Of a DNA stretch of 64,000 nt, positions 55,368-63,488 are shown piece after piece. The translations under genes and the position numbers were made by a program. Origin of the DNA: Schizochytrium sp. CCTCC M209059 (taxonomy: Eukaryota; Sar; Bigyra; Thraustochytrida; Thraustochytriidae); assembly GCA_000818945.1 (NCBI GenBank), contig KN805399.1, positions 62,001 to 126,000 of the forward strand, in the 5' to 3' direction. The notes under the pieces were generated by a model, which was given only the letters and a program-made list of their open reading frames with translations, was not told where the DNA came from and did no database searches. Numbering within the stretch: the first letter of the stretch is position 1; each line of letters starts with the position of its first letter.

Positions 55368-55426
<59 letters not shown>

Positions 55427-55427
55427 G
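55366..55427. repeat. (TTTC)15 microsatellite
   Basis: A perfect CTTT array of about 60 bp. It is complementary to the GAAA array at 55820-55869. Confidence 0.95.
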
Positions 55428-55819
55428 GATCCCCCTCGCCCTGTCGCTCCGTCGCTCTCGCGCGCAGGTTTTCGTGAGCCCGACTTGGCTGGACTTGGCT
55501 TCGCGTGGCTTGGCGTCGGCTCCTTTGTTTTCGTGCGACGCCAGCGTCGGCGTCAGCGACCGCGAGGGAAGCGAGCGAGTCGCGCCTTGGGACCTTCGAT
55601 GTCCTTGCGTTGCTTCCGTCGTGCGACATGTTCCACACCCCGGGGCCACCCATCCTCTCCCACTCTTTCCAGTTATCGCCTCCCCTTCCCGTCCTTTCCA
55701 TCGCGGCGTCGATGTCTGCGTCGCCGGCACCGTGCCGCCGAGAAATCGCTCGACCGCTCGATCGATGCGACTCACAAGAGCAACCGATCCACCGATCTCA
55801 ACCCTTCAAGCAGTCGAGC

Positions 55820-55858
<39 letters not shown>

Positions 55859-55869
55859 AGGAAAGAAAG
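55820..55869. repeat. (GAAA)n microsatellite
   Basis: A near-perfect GAAA array of about 50 bp. With the TTTC array it forms a potential inverted pair around a 390-bp loop. Confidence 0.95.
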
Positions 55870-56003
55870 CCCGGTCGGCCGAAAAGAAAATGCGGCGCCC
55901 GCCTGGATTTCGCGCTCCCCTTCTCACTCGCTCACTCAGGCTGCGCTCTCTCCCTCTCCTCTCTCCGGCCCCGCCAGTCGCTCCAGCCAGCGCAGCGGTC
56001 GAT

Positions 56004-56062
56004 GCGTCGCGTCGCGTCGCGTCGCGTCGTGTCTCGTGTCGCGTCGCGTCGCGTCGCCTCCA
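56004..56062. repeat. (GCGTC)n pentanucleotide array
   Basis: Tandem GTCGC units with a few substitutions (tcgtgtctcgtgtcgc in the middle). Confidence 0.9.
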
Positions 56063-56605
56063 AGTCGGCCAAAGCGCGACGGCGCAAGCGAGAGAAAGAA
56101 AGGAGAGAAAATAACACCGCTGCTACGGCCGCTGCGGGAGGGGATGGAATTCCCTGCCTTGCCACCGCCTCTGGCGCTCACTGGGTGAAGGAGGGAGTCA
56201 CAGACCGCGGCCCAGTGGGGGGACGCAGACGGCCACGCGAGCTGCGGGGGTAGAACGCGCGACGGGGAGACACCCTTTCTCGGTCGTCCACTGGCGAATT
56301 CGAATGGAAGGAAGGAAGGGAGGAAAGAAGGGGAGAAAGAAAGGAAAGAAAAGACAGGATAAAGTTTGCAAGCCCGAGTACGTACGTGATTCATCCAGCC
56401 TGCGAGCAAACCCGAAACTCTGGCAAGTCCGCCTGCGTGCTACCCGAGGCAGCAGTCGCAGCGGCGCGGCAGGCGAAACGAGTCCAGACCAGACCAAGCC
56501 AATTGAAAAATAGCGCGCGCACGCCCAACGTAGATCGACGCGCAGCACGAGAGTTCTTTCCGGGACAAGAGCAAGAGCAGCAAACAAACAAGCAAGGCAG
56601 AGAAG

Positions 56606-58114
56606 ATGTCGTCGACCAACATTGCAGCGCTCGAGGAGCGCATCGCGGTCCTCGAGTCGGTCATTCTGGCAGAGGATGGGTCCACGAACGAGTTCGTCAG
56701 CCAGGCCGGCGCGAACCAGATCTGGATCCTCATCGCCGGCTTCCTCGTCTTTTGGATGCATGCCGGCTTCACCATGCTCGAGGCTGGTTCGGTCCAACAC
56801 AAGAATGCAGTTAACATTCTCTTCAAAAACATGGGCACCGTCGCCATCGGCGCCTTCTTCTACTACCTCCTCGGCTACGCCTGGGCCTACGGCACCGACA
56901 ACCTCATCATGGACGGCGAGACCGCCAACCCCAACGAGGGTTCCTATCGCTTTATCGGCTCCGGCAACTACGCCTTGAACCAGGAAACCAACGAGACCCG
57001 CGACCTCTGGTTCTTCCAGGCCGTCTTTGCCGCCACCGCCGCCACCATCGTCAGTGGTGCCGTCGCCGGTCGCGTCAACCTCCTCGCCTATTTTGCCACC
57101 GCCGCCCTCCTCACCTCCTTCGTTTACCCCGTCATCTCGCACTGGATCTGGGCCACTGGCGGCTGGATCTCCATGTTCCAGTTTGACCGCGCCGACTCCA
57201 TCTTCGCCGACGAAAATGGCTGCGGCATGATCGACTTTGCCGGCTCCGGCGTCGTCCACATGACCGGCGGTGTCGCTGCCTTCTGGGGTGCTCTCATCCT
57301 TGGCCCCCGCCTCGGTCGCTTCGACGCCGACGGCACTGCCGTGGCCATCCCGCCCCACAACGTCACCATCCAGGCTCTTGGCGTCTTCATTCTCTGGTTT
57401 GGCTGGTATGGCTTCAACTGTGGTTCGACGCTGGTCTTTGATGGCCCCAACGCCTCCAAGGTCGCCGTCACCACCACGCTCAGCCCGGCCACGTCTGTCC
57501 TTACCGCCATCGTTCTCAGCCGCTTCATCACCGGCCACTTTGACATTGGCATTGTCCTTAACGCCGCGCTCGGTGGTCTCGTTGCCATCACGGCTGGCTG
57601 CAGCGTCGTTGATGACTGGGCTGCCGTTGTCATTGGCTTTATTGCCGCGTTCGTCTACATCGGCGGATCCAAGCTTGTGCTTCTCATGAAGGTTGATGAT
57701 CCCGTTGATGCCATCGCTGTCCACGGTTTCTGCGGCATGTGGGGTGTGCTTGCCGTTGGTTGCTTCGCCAACCCGATCTTCATCCAGTCTGCCTACTCGA
57801 GCGCCGAAATGTGCGAGGGTTGGGAGTCTCCCCTTCAGTTTCGCATCCAGTTCATTGGCGTCCTCGCCATCTTCGCTTGGGTCACCGGCATGATGGTTCC
57901 CTTCTTCCTTGCTCTCAAGTTCATCGGCTTCCTTCGTGTCCCCGCAGAGTTTGAGCAGAATGGCCTCGACTTTTCCGAGCATGGTGGCAGCTCTGCCTTT
58001 AATAACTCGCAACACGGCTCCTCCCACTACGAGCCGTCCAAGACGAATGGCAACGGCCCTGCTTCCGATTCGACTCCCCCGCCTGACAGCGAGAAGGGCA
58101 TGGCCGAGGCGTAA
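56606..58114 (+). CDS. AMT1: Ammonium transporter, AMT1-type (upstream copy)
   Basis: 502 residues, an Amt/Mep/Rh channel for NH4+ uptake at the plasma membrane, trimeric with 11 helices. The N-terminus is a short coiled segment (AALEERIAVLESV). Family marks: FWMHAGFTMLEAGSVQHKNAVNILFKN, the pore histidine pair His218 (SGVVHMTGG) and His373 (AIAVHGFCG), and the DDPVDAI helix. The cytosolic tail contains GLDFSEHGGSSAF, equivalent to the plant AMT1 GMDMTRHGG switch that closes the trimer when its Thr is phosphorylated. Here a Ser occupies that site. Codons strongly favour a C at the third position, unlike most neighbours, suggesting high expression. It is the tandem partner of 59521-61059. Confidence 0.98.
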   Translation: MSSTNIAALEERIAVLESVILAEDGSTNEFVSQAGANQIWILIAGFLVFWMHAGFTMLEAGSVQHKNAVNILFKNMGTVAIGAFFYYLLGYAWAYGTDNLIMDGETANPNEGSYRFIGSGNYALNQETNETRDLWFFQAVFAATAATIVSGAVAGRVNLLAYFATAALLTSFVYPVISHWIWATGGWISMFQFDRADSIFADENGCGMIDFAGSGVVHMTGGVAAFWGALILGPRLGRFDADGTAVAIPPHNVTIQALGVFILWFGWYGFNCGSTLVFDGPNASKVAVTTTLSPATSVLTAIVLSRFITGHFDIGIVLNAALGGLVAITAGCSVVDDWAAVVIGFIAAFVYIGGSKLVLLMKVDDPVDAIAVHGFCGMWGVLAVGCFANPIFIQSAYSSAEMCEGWESPLQFRIQFIGVLAIFAWVTGMMVPFFLALKFIGFLRVPAEFEQNGLDFSEHGGSSAFNNSQHGSSHYEPSKTNGNGPASDSTPPPDSEKGMAEA

Positions 58115-58365
58115 ACAGACGGGGTCCACGTGCGGTTGCGCATGATCGCTGACGGATGTTGAAGCCGGGCTCCGCTTGCACGACGCAACATTTGCTCATC
58201 ATCTTTCCCTCACATCATCGTCGCCGCGCAACCCTTTTTTTGCTAAAACGATCATCATGTATTCTTCTTTGTCGAGTCCGATTCATCTTTTTGAGTCTTT
58301 GCTTTTCGCGTGGGTACACTCTGGGGAGTGTTTCTTTAGCTTTATTCGATCCTGCTTGCGGACTG

Positions 58366-58371
58366 AATAAA
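58366..58371 (+). terminator. Candidate polyadenylation signal (AATAAA) of the first AMT gene
   Basis: AATAAA lies about 250 nt after the stop, in otherwise AT-richer 3' sequence. Confidence 0.45.
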
Positions 58372-59270
58372 GGAAACGAAACGAATCGATCGATCTAAAC
58401 CACCATTGCGTCTTTCGTTTCATCTCATAAAACGCGCTCAAAGGTCCTAAGCCTGACATCCCAAGGCCCTAGTGCACTGGTTCCTGCGCGCCAACTCTCC
58501 GCGCCATCTTTCCGCGCTGCACGCTGCGCGAATCTTTCCGCGCTCGTGTGACGCATGTTTTTCGTCGCGACCGAGTAAAGGATTCGGGTTCTTTGCCAAC
58601 TCTCAGCTTCAAGACAGCTCGGGCGTCTCCCGAACCAACAAATGCTCCGCACTGTGCCGTTACACTTAGGCCATGAAATAAAGGAAAGAAGAACGCAAGC
58701 AAGACACATGCCTATCGAAACGAACTTCCGGAGCCGTTGATTTGCATGTCCTTGGACGCCGGACCCATCTGTTCCATCGCGCGTCGTACTGGTTTCGATC
58801 TCGTGGCGTCTGCGACACTCGCAATAGCAGTAGACTGGCGAGTGAGAAAATAAAGAAGGGAAGGAAACGAATCGTTCGTTGAAATGGGACCAGCTAGCTT
58901 GCTAGCTAGCTAGCTTGCAATTTACCTTGTTTGTACCTATCTTAATGAACCACGCAAGCGGCATTTACGTGAACGCCGTTTAAGCCTGCTTGTCGACCAC
59001 TATGCCTAGCATCGCCGCTACAACCACACCAGCCTTGCTTTGAAAAAAAAAAAATCCCGGAGACTGCGCGCCACGCCGATTAAATGCGGGCGCCGCGCGC
59101 GTCATCGATTACGCAGCACCTGCTTTCCCATAACGAAGAAAACGATCGGTTTCATTCGTCCGTTCAATCGTTCATACTCCTTCAACCATTGCCAATTTTG
59201 TGTTGACCGTTTGGAGGATTTGTCCAGTAGGCTAAAAAAGGGGTGCACAGACGCGCGCGTCCCGGCCTTT

Positions 59271-59271
<1 letters not shown>

Positions 59272-59306
<35 letters not shown>
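59272..59306 (+). repeat. Poly-C homopolymer, 35 bp
   Basis: An unbroken run of 35 C residues (poly-G on the other strand) lies 215-249 bp upstream of the second AMT start. Its length in the assembly may not be exact. Confidence 0.9.
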
Positions 59307-59380
59307 TTCTTTCCCCTTGTTTTCAGAAACAGAGAGAAAAAAAAACGTTCAAGACGACCAGCGCGGAGTGTAGAATGTGA

Positions 59381-59387
59381 TATAAAA
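59381..59387 (+). promoter_or_regulatory. TATA-like box of the second AMT gene
   Basis: TATAAAA lies 134-140 bp before the ATG, in a plausible position for a core promoter with about a 100-nt leader. Confidence 0.45.
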
Positions 59388-59520
59388 AAGAGTCTCTTGG
59401 ATATAGCTCGCTTGCTTGATCAAACGAGTTAGAGACAAAGCAAGCAGCAGCAAATCGCGAACTCTTTTCAGCTTCTCGATTGGAGCAAGAAAGGGCCTTG
59501 CACTCGCGAACGAACAAAAC

Positions 59521-61059
59521 ATGTCATCCGTCAACGTCACCGAGCTCCAGGAGCGCATTGCGGCCCTCGAGTCTCTCGTCCTGGCAGAGGATGGCTCCCC
59601 CATCGGCTTTGTAACCCAGAGCAACGCCGACCAAATCTGGGTCCTCCTCGCAGGCTTTCTCGTCTTTTGGATGCATGCCGGCTTCACCATGCTTGAGGCC
59701 GGTTCGGTCCAGCACAAGAACGCCATCAACATCCTCTTCAAGAACATGGGCACCGTCGCCATCGGCGCCTTCTTTTACTACCTGTTCGGCTACGCTTGGG
59801 CCTATGGTACCGACAACCTCATCATGGAGAATGACATCCCCCAGCCCAACCAAGGTAGCTTCCGCTTCATTGGCTCCGGCAACTACGCTCTTAACCAGGA
59901 AACCAACGAGACTCGTCACTCTTGGTTCTTCCAGGCCGTCTTCGCTGCCACCGCTGCCACTATTGTCAGTGGTGCCGTCGCTGGGCGCATTAACCTCCTC
60001 GCCTATTTTGCCACCGCCTCCGTGCTCACCGCCTTTGTCTACCCCGTTGTCTCGCACTGGATCTGGGCCACTGGCGGCTGGATCTCCATGTTCCAGTTCG
60101 ACCGCGCCGACTCCATCTTTGCCGACGAAAACGGTTGCGGCATGATCGACTTTGCCGGCTCCGGCGTCGTCCACATGACGGGTGGTATCGCCGCCTTCTG
60201 GGGCGCTCTCATTCTTGGACCGCGTCTTGGCCGGTTTGATGCCGATGGCAAACCCGTGGATATCCCGCCCCACAACATTACCATTCAAGCTCTTGGCGTC
60301 TTCATTCTCTGGTTTGGCTGGTATGGCTTCAACTGTGGTTCTACGCTGGTCTTTGATGGCCCCAACGCCTCCAAGGTCGCCGTCACTACCACTTTGAGCC
60401 CGTCGACGGCTATCCTCACGAGCATTGTTCTCAGCCGCTTTATCGCTGGTCACTTTGATATCGGCATGGTCCTCAACGCTGCGCTTGGCGGGCTTGTTGG
60501 CATCACCGCCAGCTGCAGCGTCGTTGATGACTGGGCTGCAATCCTCATTGGCTTCATCTCGGCCTTTGTCTACGTTGGTGGCTCCAAGCTTGTCCTCTTT
60601 CTTAAAATTGATGACCCGGTCGACGCCATCGCCGTCCACGGCTTTTGCGGCATCTGGGGCGTCTTGGCCGCCGGCATCTTTTCCACTAACGAGCTCATTC
60701 AGTCTGCGTACTCGAGCGCCGAAATGTGCGAGGGCTGGGGATCTCCTCTTCAGTTCCGCATTCAGTTCATTGGTGTGCTCGCCATCATGTCGTGGGTTTC
60801 TGCCATGATGGTTCCTTTCTTCCTTGCGCTCAAGGCCATCAACTTTCTTCGCGTTTCCGCAGAGTTTGAAGAGACTGGCCTCGACATGTCCGAGCATGGC
60901 GGCAAGAGCGCCTACACTGGCGAGCCCGTGACCCCGCAGCACGAGTCGACCAAGGTCACGAGCCACGCGACCACCGAGGAGCCCCTCAAGGTTGTGGCGG
61001 ACACTGCGTCGGACGGCTCTGACTCGGCGGCGAACGAAGCCACCATGGCGCAGGCCTAA
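59521..61059 (+). CDS. AMT1: Ammonium transporter, AMT1-type (downstream copy)
   Basis: 512 residues. The sequence is parallel to the upstream copy throughout, so it arose by tandem duplication. The start ATG 59521 (MSSVNVTELQERIAALES) aligns with that of the first copy; the frame extends 35 codons upstream without alignment support. Pore histidines are at the same residue numbers, 218 and 373. The regulatory tail reads GLDMSEHGGKSAY. The two copies differ most in the far C-terminal tail, here Thr/Ala/Glu-rich. The same C-ending codon preference is seen. Its stop is only 67 bp from the end of a transposon, so its 3' UTR may run into the element. Confidence 0.98.
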   Translation: MSSVNVTELQERIAALESLVLAEDGSPIGFVTQSNADQIWVLLAGFLVFWMHAGFTMLEAGSVQHKNAINILFKNMGTVAIGAFFYYLFGYAWAYGTDNLIMENDIPQPNQGSFRFIGSGNYALNQETNETRHSWFFQAVFAATAATIVSGAVAGRINLLAYFATASVLTAFVYPVVSHWIWATGGWISMFQFDRADSIFADENGCGMIDFAGSGVVHMTGGIAAFWGALILGPRLGRFDADGKPVDIPPHNITIQALGVFILWFGWYGFNCGSTLVFDGPNASKVAVTTTLSPSTAILTSIVLSRFIAGHFDIGMVLNAALGGLVGITASCSVVDDWAAILIGFISAFVYVGGSKLVLFLKIDDPVDAIAVHGFCGIWGVLAAGIFSTNELIQSAYSSAEMCEGWGSPLQFRIQFIGVLAIMSWVSAMMVPFFLALKAINFLRVSAEFEETGLDMSEHGGKSAYTGEPVTPQHESTKVTSHATTEEPLKVVADTASDGSDSAANEATMAQA

Positions 61060-61126
61060 GCGCTTTCTTCGCCCGAGTAGATTACTTTATAAAAAAATGT
61101 ATCAGAAAAGGTGAATCAGTTATTCC

Positions 61127-61155
61127 CAGTCAACGAGACCATAAATCGGTAATTA
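61127..61155 (+). repeat. Left terminal inverted repeat of the transposon
   Basis: 29 bp, identical over its whole length to the complement of 63087-63115. Confidence 0.95.
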
Positions 61156-61315
61156 GCCTCTCATATTTCCTTCCGTCCACGCGAGAAGCGGCGCTTTTTA
61201 AGATGAACTGGAAAAAGTCGACGGCGTGCAGATCGCGACGAAGCGCGCGGCTACGACCAACGCCAGCGAGCATACGACGCAGACTTGCGGTGAAGAGGGG
61301 GTGTGTGCTAAAACG

Positions 61316-62950
61316 ATGAGCGGGTTCCCCAAGCGTCGCCGGATATCACCATCTCAAGAGCAAGGGCGCCCGCGAAATGAAAGCGTCAAAACCCGGGTAA
61401 CGGCGACCATCGAGGGCTGCGAAGGAGAACTTGAGGCCATCAGAAAAGCTCGTGGACGACCGGTGCTCACGTCTCAAGAGCGCTTCATGGCTCTACACGC
61501 TTATTTTGCGTATCAAAAAGATCAGTTGGCTTCGCAGAAAAAGACAGGCCGCAAGTGGCCGATTAACGCGATGGCAAATGTGGCCGCAATGCTGGGCATA
61601 TCCAAGTCCACGCTCGCTCCTCTCATCAAGAGCTGGACTGATTCTCGAACCAGTGAGACTGGCGATCGCAGTCTGCAACCAGTCTCGAATCGCGGCAATC
61701 GAGAGGCTAAGCCGAGACGTGTTCCAACGACGAAGCAGGTATTCTTCAAGATTCGTGACTTCGTGCGCGAAAGGCGGCTGCGGCATGAGGCTGTGTCAGC
61801 CAGACACGTCACAGACTACCTGGTAGAGACTGGGGTGCTTTCAATTATCCATGACGAAGGCGGTGTGATAGACGCCAAAGACTACAGTGCTGCTCTTCGG
61901 GCCACACAGTCCTATCTGGTCGCGATGGGCTTCTGCCGTGGGAAGCGTCCGGGAAAGGTTTCGTTAAAGGTCGAACATATTGCTCTGCGCGACGATTACA
62001 TCGTCAGACTCTTACAGAATCGATCCCTTCCGCCTGAGTTGCAGCTAAGGGAGGTCTATCTTGATGAGTCATACGTGCATCAACACTACCATAGGTTTGA
62101 TAAAAGTCTATTTGATCCAATGGACGCGGAAGACACAACGACGCGCGTTCAACACAAAGGACGTAGGTATTGTATTCTGGCTGCCATTCAGAATTCGAGT
62201 CCAAAATACCTAGATCGTGAAGCTGGCCTCGTGCCAGGCTCTATTTGGACGTTTTGTCCGCAAGCAGCTGACGCGAGCAAAGGAGACTACCACAAGAACT
62301 TCAACGGGACGAATTTTGCATTGTGGTGGCGGACGCAGCTCCTGCCTAACCTTCATGAGCCGTCCCTGATCATAATGGACAATGCGAGCTACCACAAGAC
62401 GCTGCCGCCAACCGCACCCGACGTCGCGAAGCTAAAGAAACGGGAGGTTATTGCAGCGCTTTATCGTTATCAGATACCGCACGACGCAACGAGCACAGTT
62501 GCGCAGCTGAAAGTTCTGCTGAAGAACTGGATCAAGGAGAAGGTGCTGCCGGAAGTGATCGAGGCAGCAGAGAGGGCAGGGCATCGTGTCCTCTTCACGC
62601 CACCTCACTACTCGGATCTTCAGCCCATCGAACTGATTTGGGCTTACGTGAAAGGAAACATTGCAAGGCAATACACGAAGGACACCACTCTTCAAGATGT
62701 GAAGCAGAGACTCGATGCCGAGTTCATCAAACTCGAGCAACCCTCCGGTCGAGACTTGGTGAAGAGGATTATCGTCTCACGCGATCGTGTCGTAGAGGAG
62801 TTTCGTAGTGAATCCTCGATTGAAGATGGTGTTGAAACTGACAGCGATGATGGTGATGATGATGATGACCTTTTTGAAGAAGATTACGACGTTGATGAAC
62901 TCGAAAAGCAGCTCGAAGCTGTCCTAACAATTACAGATGGTCGATCCTAG
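61316..62950 (+). CDS. DDE transposase (IS630-Tc1-mariner, DD83E spacing)
   Basis: 544 residues from ATG 61316; the frame opens at GTG 61226 but has no earlier ATG. Basic N-terminus (FPKRRR), then helix-turn-helix segments (INAMANVAAMLGISKSTLAPLIKSW, about 80-105; VSARHVTDYL). The DDE_3 catalytic core has Asp250 (VYLDESYVH), Asp355 (LIIMDNASYHK) and Glu439 (PPHYSDLQPIELIWAYVKG). Eighty-three residues separate the second Asp from the Glu, against about 34-41 in classic Tc1/mariner. The insert is helical (KLKKREVIAALYR ... LKVLLKNWIKEKVLPEVIEAAERAG) and SAP-like. This spacing recalls the DD82E 'Sailor' clade, a name I recall and have not checked. The tail is Asp/Glu-rich. It cuts and pastes its own element. 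Confidence 0.92.
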   Translation: MSGFPKRRRISPSQEQGRPRNESVKTRVTATIEGCEGELEAIRKARGRPVLTSQERFMALHAYFAYQKDQLASQKKTGRKWPINAMANVAAMLGISKSTLAPLIKSWTDSRTSETGDRSLQPVSNRGNREAKPRRVPTTKQVFFKIRDFVRERRLRHEAVSARHVTDYLVETGVLSIIHDEGGVIDAKDYSAALRATQSYLVAMGFCRGKRPGKVSLKVEHIALRDDYIVRLLQNRSLPPELQLREVYLDESYVHQHYHRFDKSLFDPMDAEDTTTRVQHKGRRYCILAAIQNSSPKYLDREAGLVPGSIWTFCPQAADASKGDYHKNFNGTNFALWWRTQLLPNLHEPSLIIMDNASYHKTLPPTAPDVAKLKKREVIAALYRYQIPHDATSTVAQLKVLLKNWIKEKVLPEVIEAAERAGHRVLFTPPHYSDLQPIELIWAYVKGNIARQYTKDTTLQDVKQRLDAEFIKLEQPSGRDLVKRIIVSRDRVVEEFRSESSIEDGVETDSDDGDDDDDLFEEDYDVDELEKQLEAVLTITDGRS

Positions 62951-63086
62951 AGGTTATATAGTAAAAACTTTAATAATGGTTACAATCAACTATTATCCAA
63001 ATACGAGTTGGGCTCGACAATTAGCACAGAGGCCCGCCAACAACGCCCCTTCCCCCGGCCCTGTGCAGCTCCCTCCATTGCCTTTA

Positions 63087-63115
63087 TAATTACCGATTTA
63101 TGGTCTCGTTGACTG
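63087..63115 (-). repeat. Right terminal inverted repeat of the transposon
   Basis: 29 bp, a perfect complement of the left end. About 135 bp of non-coding DNA separate it from the transposase stop. Confidence 0.95.
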
Positions 63116-63488
63116 TCCGTACTTTTAAATTTGCTGGTGTGATCGTAGTAGCCTGCGGAAGGAGTATGACAACGACTGATCTCCAATCGAGAGCTCAATC
63201 TTGACGAGTATATATATAAAAGACGATGCTTACAATGAACGAACGTAGTGGAGCTTCTCGTTGCGTCTTGCACGCACGGGACGGAGCAGAGTATATCAAA
63301 TCATAAGAAAAAAACAAGTATGTCGGAAAGGAAATCGTGAAAAGTCAAAGACACATGAATTCATGGGGAAAATGGGTCGTGCATTCGACGCATTATAATC
63401 GATCTCATTAAAAGGTCTCGATGGTCTCTGTGAGTAAGCGAAGTCAAAGCCCGACGACCGAGACGTAGCCTTGATTGATGCACACGTT
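63116..63488. other. Intergenic region right of the transposon
   Basis: About 370 bp, AT-rich, with a tatatatataaaa stretch at about 63210-63222. It presumably includes the 3' UTR of the minus-strand EF-hand gene. No gene is seen. Confidence 0.45.

Larger units (their letters stand above)
51451..56605. other. 5.1-kb gene-free, microsatellite-rich region
   Basis: No frame here has a recognisable domain. The longer ones are Arg/Ser/Ala or Cys/Leu-rich translations of GC-rich or repetitive DNA. The region carries at least eight different simple repeats (listed separately), purine/pyrimidine tracts and GC-rich segments. It lies upstream of the first ammonium transporter and downstream-facing from the ESS2 start, so it contains two promoters at its ends. 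An unrecognised spliced or RNA gene cannot be excluded. Confidence 0.6.
58372..59520. promoter_or_regulatory. Region between the tandem ammonium transporter genes
   Basis: About 1.15 kb. It holds a GCTAGC-rich palindromic patch (58892-58916), a 35-bp poly-C run and a TATA-like box 134-140 bp before the second AMT start. No credible gene. Confidence 0.55.
61127..63115 (+). mobile_element. IS630-Tc1-mariner-type transposon, apparently intact
   Basis: A 1989-bp element with perfect 29-bp terminal inverted repeats (61127-61155 and 63087-63115, starting CAGTCAACGAGACC) and one uninterrupted transposase. CAGT ends are typical of Tc1-like elements. Directly outside both ends is TCC, which could be a 3-bp target duplication. 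Alternatively, TA occurs at 61121-61122 and 63120-63121, which would give the usual TA duplication with four unmatched terminal bases. Perfect ends and an open gene imply recent activity. Confidence 0.9.

Noticed and set aside
55125..56253. Overlapping 329- and 259-residue plus frames in the repeat region
   Set aside because: They are read through TTTC, GAAA and GCGTC microsatellites and have no domain or conserved composition.
56198..58129. 643-residue minus-strand frame antisense to the first AMT gene
   Set aside because: It arises because the AMT codons almost always end in C, so the antisense frame reads GNN codons and lacks stops. Its translation is Gly/Val/Asp/Glu-rich with no domain.
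59524..60966. 480-residue minus-strand frame antisense to the second AMT gene
   Set aside because: Same codon-bias artefact, in the same register as in the paralogue.
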